Source: Denitrificimonas caeni DSM 24390
GTDB taxonomy: Bacteria; Pseudomonadota; Gammaproteobacteria; Pseudomonadales; Pseudomonadaceae
DNA length: 64,000 nt
NCBI RefSeq assembly: GCF_000421765.1
Contig: NZ_ATXQ01000004.1
Coordinates: 124,001 to 188,000 of the forward strand
Reading direction: 5' to 3'
Positions 1 through 6,621 of the stretch are shown here, piece by piece. How positions within the stretch are numbered: position 1 is the first letter of the stretch; each line of letters opens with the position of its first letter. The notes below the pieces were generated by a model that was not told the DNA's origin, made no database searches, and saw only the letters and a program-made list of their open reading frames with translations. The position numbers and the translations under genes were made by a program.

Positions 1-425
1 TGCACCATGTTCAGTAACTTGCACACAATCGTAGCGACACCATCGAAATGTCCAGGACGGCTACCGCCGCATAAACCTGTGGACACGCCTGGCACGCTAA
101 CGATAGTTTGTTGCGCCATACCTTGTGGGTACATCTCTTGCGCATCTGGAGTAAAGAGCAGGTTGCAACCGGCCTCGAGCAGCTTGCTTTGATCCGCCAC
201 GAGAGTGCGCGGGTAGCTGTCTAAATCTTCATTGGCACCGAATTGCAAAGGGTTAACAAAAATACTGGCGACAACAAAGTCCGCGCGCTCAGTGGCGTGC
301 TGTATTAAAGCAACATGTCCTGCATGCAGGTTGCCCATGGTTGGTACAAAAGCTATACGTTTGCCTTCGCTGCGGGCGCGACTGATGGCTGCGCGTAATT
401 GTTGCAGATTTTTAACAGTGTTCAT
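1..425 (-). CDS. panC: Pantothenate synthetase PanC (partial, N-terminal half)
   Basis: PanC joins pantoate and beta-alanine with ATP in the cytosol, the last step of pantothenate (coenzyme A precursor) synthesis. The first 141 residues are visible, about half of the usual 280 or so; the C-terminus lies beyond the left edge. The ATP-binding signature [11 protein letters not shown] is near residues 27-37, followed by [12 protein letters not shown], both typical of the family. The ATG (423-425) overlaps the panB stop as ATGA, so the two genes are translationally coupled in one minus-strand transcript. Identification is secure. Confidence 0.95.
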   Translation of the reverse strand, partial: MNTVKNLQQLRAAISRARSEGKRIAFVPTMGNLHAGHVALIQHATERADFVVASIFVNPLQFGANEDLDSYPRTLVADQSKLLEAGCNLLFTPDAQEMYPQGMAQQTIVSVPGVSTGLCGGSRPGHFDGVATIVCKLLNMV

Positions 426-1222
426 GCGCGGAACTCGTGCTCTGCTGCTGGAAATGACTGGTCTTTGACTGAACGGCTGTACAGGCTGATGGCGTCAGCA
501 ATACTGCTTTGACCTTGCATAAAGTTACGTACGAACTTAGGTGTGCGACCGCTGAGCGATAAACCTAGCATGTCGTGCAGTACCAAAACTTGACCGTCAG
601 TATCAGCACCGGCGCCAATACCAATTACCGGTATGCGCACCGCGCGGCTGATACGCGCGGCTAGTTCGCTTGGCACGCACTCAAGGAGCAGTAGGGCCGC
701 GCCGGCTTGTTCCAGCGCCAGGGCATCATCCAGCATTTTTTGTGCTTGTTGCTCGCCACGGCCTTGTACTTTGTAACCGCCGAACACATTGACTGATTGT
801 GGTGTCAGGCCTAAGTGAATACAGGCTGGAATACCACGCTCAGCCAGTAAGCGCACAGACTCTGCCAACCATGCTCCGCCTTCTAATTTCACCATGTGCG
901 CACCGGCTTGCATCAATTGAGTGCAACTTTGATAGGTTTGCTCAAGGGTCGCTGCGCTCATAAACGGCAGATCACACAGAATTAGCGCACCTTTATTGCC
1001 ACGTTTTACCGCTGCAGTGTGATAGGCCATATCAGCAACAGTCACTGGCAATGTGCTGTCATGCCCCTGCAGAACCATGCCTAAAGAATCGCCAATCAAT
1101 AAGATTTCCACACCGGCCGCACATGCGGTAGCGGCGAAAGTGGCGTCATAACAGGTCAGCATGGTGATTTTTTCGCCACGCTGTTTTAGCTCTAATAAAG
1201 TCGTCAAGGTGACATCAGACAT
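422..1222 (-). CDS. panB: 3-methyl-2-oxobutanoate hydroxymethyltransferase PanB
   Basis: PanB transfers a hydroxymethyl group from methylene-tetrahydrofolate to 2-oxoisovalerate to give ketopantoate, the first committed step toward pantothenate. The 266-residue product matches the family length. Visible active-site elements are GDSLGMV with Asp45, the second metal-region Asp84 in LCDLPF, and the catalytic Glu181 in [11 protein letters not shown]. An in-frame extension to 1261 exists, but the ATG at 1220-1222 is preceded by GAGGA at proper distance and begins at the conserved [13 protein letters not shown]. It sits 74 bp downstream of folK and overlaps panC by 4 bp. Confidence 0.96.
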   Translation of the reverse strand: MSDVTLTTLLELKQRGEKITMLTCYDATFAATACAAGVEILLIGDSLGMVLQGHDSTLPVTVADMAYHTAAVKRGNKGALILCDLPFMSAATLEQTYQSCTQLMQAGAHMVKLEGGAWLAESVRLLAERGIPACIHLGLTPQSVNVFGGYKVQGRGEQQAQKMLDDALALEQAGAALLLLECVPSELAARISRAVRIPVIGIGAGADTDGQVLVLHDMLGLSLSGRTPKFVRNFMQGQSSIADAISLYSRSVKDQSFPAAEHEFRA

Positions 1223-1296
1223 GCAAGGAGTCCTCTTTGGTACCTTGAATGGTACTCGCATCAGGGCTGCTATAGTCCTGATGGCTTAATTGTAAG

Positions 1297-1833
1297 TCAA
1301 TCATCTCTAGATGGGTCGACCGCTTGAGTGGTGGAAAGCTGTGGAGTATGCAAGCGTTGCAGTGTTGGATCAACCGGGCAGCTGCTTAATAAATCCTTCA
1401 GCCAACGACCGTCGGGTAGTTGGAAGTCAGCAGGGCAGAGCTCTGCTAACGGCAGCAAAACAAAAGGGCGTGCATGCATATGATAGTGCGGTACACACAA
1501 ACGCTCATCATCAATTATACGCTTACCAAACAATAAAATATCTAAATCTAGAGTGCGGGGACCCCAGCGCTCAGCTTTACGTTGACGGCCTTGATTCAGC
1601 TCGATGGCTTGCAGATGATCAAGTAATTGATGTGCTGTTAGGCTGGTCTCTAGAAGGACCGCTGCGTTGGTATAGCGCGGCTGGTCTGCTGGGCCTAGCG
1701 GAGCACTGGAATAGTAGGCAGAGCTGCGCACTAAAGAAGTCTGCGGCAGTTGGATCAGCGCCATGAGAGCAGCATCGAGTTGTTGTTCAGGCGCAGCTAA
1801 ATTGCTACCTAAGCCGATGTACACCTGCTCCAT
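1297..1833 (-). CDS. folK: 6-hydroxymethyl-7,8-dihydropterin pyrophosphokinase FolK
   Basis: FolK transfers pyrophosphate from ATP to hydroxymethyl-dihydropterin in folate synthesis. The product has 178 residues, a little longer than the E. coli enzyme because of a C-terminal tail. It opens with YIGLGSNL and carries the family signature RWGPRTLDLDILLFG near residues 89-103, including the magnesium-binding DLD. The start ATG shares one base with the pcnB stop (TAATG), implying coupled translation. A small 7-bp inverted repeat (1259-1283) lies between folK and panB. Confidence 0.95.
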   Translation of the reverse strand: MEQVYIGLGSNLAAPEQQLDAALMALIQLPQTSLVRSSAYYSSAPLGPADQPRYTNAAVLLETSLTAHQLLDHLQAIELNQGRQRKAERWGPRTLDLDILLFGKRIIDDERLCVPHYHMHARPFVLLPLAELCPADFQLPDGRWLKDLLSSCPVDPTLQRLHTPQLSTTQAVDPSRDD

Positions 1834-3218
1834 TACTCGTCGCTCTGCACTGCGGGTGCTGGAATTTTACTGCGTGGTTTGCTGCGGCGACGCTTACGTG
1901 GTGCGCCACTTTTAGTGGATAGATTGCTAATCATTTCGCGACGCTGGCTGTCACTGGCGTCTTGGTAATCAGTCCACCAGTCGCCGAGGCCTTGAGTTTG
2001 CTCGCCAGATTCTTCACGCAGCAATAAGAAATCGTAACCCGCACGAAAACGAGGATTGGCCAATAATGTATCCGCTCGCTTGCCAGCGCGGCGCGGTAAG
2101 CGTTCCTGCATATCCCAAATTTCGCGCGTGGGCAAACTGAAGCGTTTGGGGACCGCTATGCGCTGCACTTGCTCAAGTAACACTTGATGTGCGGCTTCTT
2201 GCATTGCCGGTAAAGCATGCATGCCATCGTTTTGCAAACTAACCGCACGGGTGGTCAGGGCAGGCCAGAGCAGTGCCGCGAATAAAAAGGCAGGAGTGAC
2301 CGGGCGATCAATGCTAATGCGGTGATCGGTATTTTTAAATGCGTTACGCAGCAAACGGTCGACATACTCTGGCTGTTTCGCCAGTGCTTTGGCGGTGCCA
2401 GGAAACAGCTCGTCGAATAAGTTATATTCGCGCAATAATTCGTAGGTGCGTACGGCATAGCCGCTCAAAAACAGCTTGAGAACTTCTTCGTATAAACGCG
2501 CTGACGGGATGTCGCGTAATAAGTGCGCGAGACGGCGAATGGGTTCGGCGGTGTCATCTTCAATATCGAAATCCAGTTTGGCTGCAAAGCGTATGGCGCG
2601 CAGCATGCGTACAGGATCTTCAAGGTAACGTTGTTCCGGGTCGCCAATTAAACGAATTAAACGGCGTTTAATATCGGCAAAGCCGGTGCTGTAATCGTGA
2701 ATTTTTTCATTACTGACATCAAAGTACAGCGCATTCATAGTGAAGTCGCGGCGCTGCGCGTCATCTTCCATGTTGCCGTAAACGTTATCGCGTAAAATTC
2801 GGCCACTGGCATCGTGTGATGAGATGTCGCTATTGTTCTCTTCGTCATCTTGCGAGTGATTGCTGCGGAAGGTGGCAACTTCAATCAATTCACGACCAAA
2901 ATGCACGTGCACCAGCTTAAAACGGCGACCAATAATGCGCGAGTTACGAAACTCATAGCGCACTTGTTCAGGGGTCGCGCTGGTGGCAACGTCAAAGTCT
3001 TTTGGTGTTACTCCGAGCAACGAGTCGCGCACGCAACCGCCCACTAGATAGGCTTCAAAACCTGCTTGCTGTAAGCGCACTGCGACATTCGCTGAGTTGC
3101 GACTGAAATGAGCACAGTTAATCCGATGCTCATGAGCATCAAGGATCGTGGGCTGCATTGGCTTCGGCTCTTTACGCTGGCGTGAGAGACGAAAGGGTTT
3201 GAAAAGTTTTTTCAACAT
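1833..3218 (-). CDS. pcnB: Poly(A) polymerase I PcnB
   Basis: PcnB adds 3-prime poly(A) tails to RNA, marking it for degradation. The 461-residue protein has the class II nucleotidyltransferase head: LVGGCVRDSLLG at residues 58-69 and the catalytic DFDVAT with Asp74 and Asp76. The RNA-binding HD-like region follows (around EDPVRMLRAIRFAAKL), then a basic tail (RKRRRSKPRSK) typical of bacterial PAP I and absent from CCA-adding enzymes. The start MLKKLFKPFR matches the Pseudomonas form. It is the first gene of the pcnB-folK-panB-panC operon and lies downstream of the CrcZ candidate, as in other pseudomonads. Confidence 0.95.
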   Translation of the reverse strand: MLKKLFKPFRLSRQRKEPKPMQPTILDAHEHRINCAHFSRNSANVAVRLQQAGFEAYLVGGCVRDSLLGVTPKDFDVATSATPEQVRYEFRNSRIIGRRFKLVHVHFGRELIEVATFRSNHSQDDEENNSDISSHDASGRILRDNVYGNMEDDAQRRDFTMNALYFDVSNEKIHDYSTGFADIKRRLIRLIGDPEQRYLEDPVRMLRAIRFAAKLDFDIEDDTAEPIRRLAHLLRDIPSARLYEEVLKLFLSGYAVRTYELLREYNLFDELFPGTAKALAKQPEYVDRLLRNAFKNTDHRISIDRPVTPAFLFAALLWPALTTRAVSLQNDGMHALPAMQEAAHQVLLEQVQRIAVPKRFSLPTREIWDMQERLPRRAGKRADTLLANPRFRAGYDFLLLREESGEQTQGLGDWWTDYQDASDSQRREMISNLSTKSGAPRKRRRSKPRSKIPAPAVQSDE

Positions 3219-3360
3219 AGCCGGGCCTGTTTGCGTTTCCTGACGAAAGGACTCTCCATAAACGTGTGCCGCAATAAAAGACGCAATAAAGCGTGCAGTG
3301 CTGCCTTCGCTACAGAATGAAAAAAATAGTTGTCGTGTGAATTGCAGATCATGGTGCGCG

Positions 3361-3389
3361 ATTCTACCACTGCTAGCGAACGAGGTGAA
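3361..3389 (-). promoter_or_regulatory. Candidate sigma-70 promoter of pcnB
   Basis: On the minus strand TTCACC (3384-3389) and TAGAAT (3361-3366) are separated by exactly 17 bp, matching four or five of six consensus bases each. Transcription would begin near 3353, giving a leader of about 135 nt before pcnB. It lies downstream of the CrcZ terminator, so pcnB could be expressed independently of the small RNA. Confidence 0.5.
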
Positions 3390-3470
3390 TGAAGAAAAGT
3401 ATCTGGCGCCAATGAGAGAGGTATTGCTTGCATAAGAAGTCGCGTGGCGAGGAGTGTTTTACCAACAAGC

Positions 3471-3500
3471 TTACAGGGGAAGCTAGTGCTTCCCCTGTAA
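3471..3500 (-). terminator. Perfect 13-bp hairpin ending the CrcZ-like RNA
   Basis: TTACAGGGGAAGC (3471-3483) and its exact complement (3488-3500) enclose a 4-nt TAGT loop. No U-tract follows on the minus strand; the A/U-rich side is upstream, inside the RNA. On the plus strand a T-rich run follows, so it could also terminate plus-strand transcription, but no plus-strand gene ends here. Confidence 0.7.
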
Positions 3501-3814
3501 ATATTTTTATGCGTTTTTTTTATTATTGTGGCATTTTTGTTGTTGTTATCAGCCCGCTTTTTTATATACAGCTCAAGTTAAGCTGTTGAATAGTTAACGG
3601 ATTGCTTTGGATACTGATGGGATTGTTTGCTGCAGTTGATACGGGCGCTGCATAAATTGCAGTTTTATTATTCTCGGATCATCTGTGTTGCTACAATCGC
3701 TATCCTTTGCAAAGTAATCAGTTAGCTGCGTCTCCCATGCTGTTGTTTTTATTGTGCTGGAGCCGTTACGTTTTATTTTTATTCTATGTTTATTGGTTTT
3801 TATTGTTTTTGTAC
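3471..3814 (-). ncRNA. crcZ: CrcZ-like small RNA that titrates Hfq/Crc
   Basis: CrcZ relieves carbon catabolite repression in Pseudomonas by sequestering Hfq and Crc through repeated A-rich CA motifs (AAnAAnAA). Here, on the minus strand upstream of pcnB, the predicted RNA starts about 12 nt after a sigma-54 -12 element, and its first bases are GUACAAAAACAAUAAAAA. At least five A-rich motifs are visible: AACAAUAA (3800-3807), an AAUAAAAAUAAAA run, ACAAUAAAAACAAC, AAUAAUAA, AACAACAACAAAAA, and CACAAUAAUAAAAAAAA just before a perfect 13-bp terminator hairpin. Predicted length is about 344 nt, against about 407 nt in P. aeruginosa. Position (upstream of pcnB, same strand), promoter type and motifs agree. 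The unusual point is that cbrB, which normally precedes it, is absent. Confidence 0.85.
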
Positions 3815-3823
3815 GAATATATA

Positions 3824-3840
3824 AAGCACTAGGCGTGCCA
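3824..3840 (-). promoter_or_regulatory. Sigma-54 promoter of crcZ
   Basis: Minus-strand TGGCAC-N5-GTGCTTT, with GG at 3839-3838 and GC at 3827-3826 separated by the required 10 bases. This is close to the TGGCACN5TTGCW consensus and predicts a start at about 3814. Confidence 0.8.
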
Positions 3841-3924
3841 TGTTTTACTAAGTTCTTTAAAATCAATAAGTTACGGTTGTTGGTGGTTTTTTAAGAGACA
3901 TTGCTTAGTACAAAAAAAAGATTT

Positions 3925-3973
3925 TGTTACCATCAATCACGCAAAGTGTTACGCAGTTCGCGGTGTGGTAACA
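3925..3973 (-). promoter_or_regulatory. CbrB-type upstream activating sites (three half-sites)
   Basis: TGTTAC occurs at 3925-3930 and 3947-3952, and GTAACA at 3968-3973. Starts are 22 and 21 bp apart, about two helical turns. TGTTAC/GTAACA half-sites are the reported recognition elements of the NtrC-family activator CbrB. They lie about 110-160 bp upstream of the predicted crcZ start, a normal enhancer distance. Confidence 0.7.
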
Positions 3974-4089
3974 GTTTTATGGGCTGCGCTGTCGTTCGCT
4001 GTGTTCTGGTCGGTAAGGGAAGCTCATGTTCTGGGTGAATTCAGCTTAATAAACGCTTCTAAGCTGCCTTTCGATTGCGTTGGGTCAAG

Positions 4090-4103
4090 TGACTCATGAG
4101 TCA
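4090..4103. promoter_or_regulatory. Perfect 14-bp palindrome upstream of the alcohol dehydrogenase
   Basis: TGACTCATGAGTCA is fully self-complementary and lies 78 bp before the dehydrogenase start, a plausible operator position. The binding protein is unknown and it could be chance. Confidence 0.35.
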
Positions 4104-4181
4104 GGTGGGCTATGCTGAGTTAAGTTAAGCGAATACGTGGTCGTTAATTGATGGCTGCGACACACAGAAAAGGGGTTGAAT

Positions 4182-5336
4182 ATGAGCAAGAATGCAAGTT
4201 TCTTCATGCCGGTTGTATCGTTGTTTGGTGCGAATGTGTTGTCTGAGCTGGCTGATCGAGTGAAGTCGCTGGGTGGTAAGAAGCCGCTGGTCATCACTGA
4301 TAAGGGTATGACTCAACTGGGCTACACCAAGCAAGTAACGGATCTGCTTGATCAGGCCAACATTGCTTATGCAGTGTTTGATGAGACCATTCCTAATCCG
4401 ACCGATAAAAACGTCGAGCAAGGCGTTGCTGCCTACCAGAAGGGACAGTGCGATATGCTGATCTCCTTGGGTGGCGGCAGTGCCCATGACTGTTGTAAAG
4501 GTGTTGGTTTAGTAGTGTCTAATGGCGGCGTGATTGCTGACTATGAAGGTGTCGATCAGTCAAAGAACAGCTTGCCACCTTATATTGCGATCAATACCAC
4601 TGCCGGGACTGCAAGCGAGTTAACCCGTTTTACTATTATTACCAATACGTCCAATCACGTGAAAATGGCGATTGTGGATTGGCGAGTAACGCCGGACTTG
4701 GCGATTAATGATCCGCTGTTGATGATGAAAATGCCGCCGTCGTTGACTGCTGCAACCGGTATGGATGCGCTGACTCATGCGGTGGAGGCTTATGTCTCAA
4801 CGGATGCAAACCCGATCACTGATGCTTGTGCGCTACAAGCGATTCGTTTGATTGCGCGTTATTTGCGAGTTGCAGTGGCGCGTGGTGATGATCTCGAAGC
4901 GCGTGATCGTATGGCCTATGCGCAGTATTTGGCGGGGATGGCGTTTAATAATGCTGGTCTCGGTCATGTGCATGCGATGTCGCATCAACTCGGTGGTATG
5001 TATGACTTGCCACATGGCGTGTGTAACGCATTGTTGTTACCGCATGTCTGTGAAGCGAACTTAATGGCTGCGCAAGAGCGTTATGCGGATATTGCCGAAG
5101 CTTTGGGCGAAAATGTATACGGTCTGCCGGTGCGTGAAGCTGCACAAATGGCTGTAGTGGCGATTCGTTGTCTGTCGGTTGATGTGGGTATCCCGAGTAA
5201 TCTGACTGAATTGGGTGTGCAGGATAAAGACATTGATGCAATGGTTAAGCATGCGCAGCAAGATGTGTGTGCATTAACTAATCCCCGTCGACTGAATGAC
5301 AAGGAAGTGGCAGCAATCTTCCGTGCTGCAATGTAG
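4182..5336 (+). CDS. Iron-containing (group III) alcohol dehydrogenase
   Basis: This 384-residue protein belongs to the iron-dependent alcohol dehydrogenases (Zymomonas AdhB, E. coli YiaY, Pseudomonas ErcA branch), which interconvert short alcohols and aldehydes with NAD(H). Visible features are the nucleotide-binding ISLGGGSAHDCCKG (residues 94-107), INTTAGTASE, and the metal ligands Asp195 and His199 in GMDALTHAVEAY, His264 in HVHAMSHQLGG and His278 in LPHGVCNA. ATG at 4182 is chosen because AGGGG (4171-4175) sits 6 nt upstream; a TTG two codons earlier is less likely. It is monocistronic, followed by a terminator, and diverges from the CrcZ-like RNA. The exact substrate cannot be read from sequence. 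Confidence 0.9.
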   Translation: MSKNASFFMPVVSLFGANVLSELADRVKSLGGKKPLVITDKGMTQLGYTKQVTDLLDQANIAYAVFDETIPNPTDKNVEQGVAAYQKGQCDMLISLGGGSAHDCCKGVGLVVSNGGVIADYEGVDQSKNSLPPYIAINTTAGTASELTRFTIITNTSNHVKMAIVDWRVTPDLAINDPLLMMKMPPSLTAATGMDALTHAVEAYVSTDANPITDACALQAIRLIARYLRVAVARGDDLEARDRMAYAQYLAGMAFNNAGLGHVHAMSHQLGGMYDLPHGVCNALLLPHVCEANLMAAQERYADIAEALGENVYGLPVREAAQMAVVAIRCLSVDVGIPSNLTELGVQDKDIDAMVKHAQQDVCALTNPRRLNDKEVAAIFRAAM

Positions 5337-5364
5337 TTATTGCTAGCTAGAAACGTAGCTGACA

Positions 5365-5404
5365 ACCACGCCTCGCCTTAAAACAGCGGGGCGTGTTGCG
5401 TTTT
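5365..5404 (+). terminator. Rho-independent terminator of the alcohol dehydrogenase
   Basis: CACGCCTCGC (5367-5376) pairs with GCGGGGCGTG (5386-5395), with one T-G wobble, and is followed by TTGCGTTTTAG. It lies 30 bp after the stop codon. Confidence 0.65.
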
Positions 5405-5483
5405 AGATACTGTATGAGTAGGTCATACCTGCGACAGTGGTGTTTTGTTCCAGATATATTTTTAGATGACATCGGTGCATGCC

Positions 5484-5582
5484 GTACTTCGGGGCAGATG
5501 TTAATCCGTCGATGAACCCGTCCAGGGTTCAACTCCGGCGCTCGCCATCCTTGGCTCGCTCGTCACACCCACCCCGAAGCAC
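5484..5582 (-). repeat. Type A structured repeat, copy A1
   Basis: Outer arms GTACTTCGGGG (5484-5494) and CCCCGAAGCAC (5572-5582) pair with one A/C mismatch at the third position. On the minus strand the core holds two small hairpins with GGA-containing loops, GCC-aaggat-GGC and GAACCC-tggac-GGGTTC, separated by GAGCGCCGGAG. Confidence 0.85.
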
Positions 5583-5726
5583 TCGTTGATGATGTGCAGG
5601 GTTTGCTCTGTTGCAGTACCAGTCAGATGTACAGATACATTTTTGCCACAGACCAATAAACTTCGCAAAATGATGACTTTAAAAGAGTCTTACTCAAAAC
5701 TCGCGCGCGACATCACTGATCAATGA

Positions 5727-5823
5727 GTGCCTTGCTGGTGTCGCGATCAGCGAACCATGGATGGTGAGCGCCCGAATCGGGTCAGGATGACCCGTTGAGG
5801 GAAAAGCGATACCAGCAAGGTAC
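5727..5823 (+). repeat. Type B structured repeat, copy B1
   Basis: Outer arms GTGCCTTGCTGGT (5727-5739) and ACCAGCAAGGTAC (5811-5823) pair at 12 of 13 positions. The plus-strand core contains ACC-atggat-GGT, GAGCGCCCGAA and CGGGTC-aggat-GACCCG, the same plan as type A in inverted orientation. The palindrome-like ATCACTGATCAATGAG abuts the left arm. Confidence 0.85.
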
Positions 5824-5883
5824 GGCATGCATATATCTTTCAGGATGCTTTGCATGGTTAAAAACATTCAATCTGCGCATGTC

Positions 5884-5982
5884 GTGCTTCGGGATAAGTG
5901 TTAGTCCGTCGACGAACCCGTCCCGGGCTCAACTCCGGCGCTCGCCATCCTTGGCCCGCTCGTCACACCTACCCCGAAGCAC
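5884..5982 (-). repeat. Type A structured repeat, copy A2
   Basis: Arms GTGCTTCGGG (from 5884) and CCCGAAGCAC (to 5982) are fully complementary; the mismatch present in A1 is corrected here. The core matches A1. Confidence 0.85.
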
Positions 5983-6126
5983 TCGTTGATGACATGCAGG
6001 GTTTGCTCTGTTGCAGTACCAGTCAGATGTACAGATACATCTTTGCCACAGACCAATAAACTTCGCAAAATGGTGGCTTTAAAAGAGTCTTACTCAAAAC
6101 TTGCACGCGACATCACTGATCAATGA

Positions 6127-6223
6127 GTACCTCGTTGGTGTCGCGATCAGCGAACCATGGATGGTGAGCGCCCGAATCGGGTCAGGATGATCCGTTGAGG
6201 GAAAAGCGATACCAGCAAGGTAC
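6127..6223 (+). repeat. Type B structured repeat, copy B2
   Basis: Arms GTACCTCGTTGGT (6127-6139) and ACCAGCAAGGTAC (6211-6223) pair at 11 of 13 positions plus one wobble. In the second hairpin (CGGGTC/GATCCG) a C-to-T change replaces one G-C pair by a G-T wobble relative to B1. Confidence 0.8.
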
Positions 6224-6283
6224 GGCATGCATATATCTTTCAGGATGCTTTGCATGGTTAAAAACATTCAGTCTGCGCATGTC

Positions 6284-6382
6284 GTGCTTCGGGATAAGTG
6301 TTAGTCCGTCGACGAACCCGTCCCGGGTTCAACTCCGGCGCTCGCCATCCCTGGCTCGCTCGTCACACCTACCCCGAAGCAC
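6284..6382 (-). repeat. Type A structured repeat, copy A3
   Basis: Nearly identical to A2, with the same complementary GTGCTTCGGG/CCCGAAGCAC arms. The array ends about 8 bp after this element, so the unit is truncated at the first linker. Confidence 0.85.
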
Positions 6383-6553
6383 TCGTTGATCATCTGTATT
6401 GTTAGCACTATTAGAGCTCCAGTTCGTTGGGCAATGATCTAAAGATGCAATTGAGACTAGTACAGCATGTATATATCAATAAAACCTGAGGTTTAGTTTG
6501 AGGCAATTTGGAGCTTTCTATATGTGTGCGTATCATGCTCGCCATTAACTTTT

Positions 6554-6586
6554 TGTAATGATATTCATTTGTTAGTAATGATCATT
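6554..6586 (+). promoter_or_regulatory. Fur-box-like operator before the TonB receptor
   Basis: TGTAATGATATTCATTTGT (6554-6572) matches most of the 19-bp Fur consensus GATAATGATAATCATTATC. It is followed directly by a second AT-rich palindrome, AATGATCATT (6577-6586). The pair lies 36-68 bp before the receptor start, where Fur would block transcription in iron-replete cells. Confidence 0.7.
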
Positions 6587-6621
6587 GCGTGTGTTCTTCT
6601 ATTTTTGTGCGCGGGGAAATT

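Larger units (their letters stand above)
5477..6390. repeat. Tandem array of a 400-bp composite repeat, 2.3 copies (locus I)
   Basis: Copy 1 (5477-5876) and copy 2 (5877-6276) are each exactly 400 bp and differ at about 24 positions by eye, without indels; copy 3 (6277-6390) stops after its first structured element. Each unit is: element A (about 99 bp, minus sense), a linker of about 144 bp, element B (97 bp, plus sense), then a linker of about 60 bp. No ORF in it has a ribosome site or recognisable product. The flanks 5405-5476 and 6391-6553 hold only degenerate traces, for example GTACAGCATGTATATATC near 6460, which resembles the second linker. Related composites occur near 21.6-22.3 and 25.4-25.7 kb. 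Confidence 0.95.

Noticed and set aside
1311-1766. 151-codon plus-strand ORF over folK
   Set aside because: It is the complement of folK, which has full family motifs and operon context.
3471-3500. Hairpin read as terminator of a plus-strand transcript
   Set aside because: The T-rich side would fit, but no plus-strand gene or promoter is evident upstream, while the minus-strand CrcZ features converge on this point.
3594-3866. 90-codon minus-strand ORF upstream of pcnB
   Set aside because: It lies almost entirely within the predicted CrcZ-like RNA and overlaps its sigma-54 promoter; composition is AT-rich and lysine-heavy because of the CA motifs, and there is no ribosome site.
5484-5582. 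Type A element considered as an integron attC site
   Set aside because: attC sites have conserved outer GTTRRRY/RYYYAAC boxes and variable interiors; here the interior is conserved and the arms vary, and no integrase gene is present in the window.
5727-5823. Elements considered as hammerhead ribozymes because of the three-way-junction shape
   Set aside because: The invariant CUGANGA and GAAA core segments are absent.
5795-6389. Two near-identical 64-codon ORFs, 400 bp apart, that could be read as a gene pair
   Set aside because: They follow the tandem repeat unit, run through hairpin elements and have no homology to proteins; the repetition is that of the DNA element.
5477-6390. Tandem repeat considered as a CRISPR array
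   Set aside because: The unit is 400 bp, repeats are about 99 bp with internal hairpins, spacers are identical between copies and no cas genes occur.
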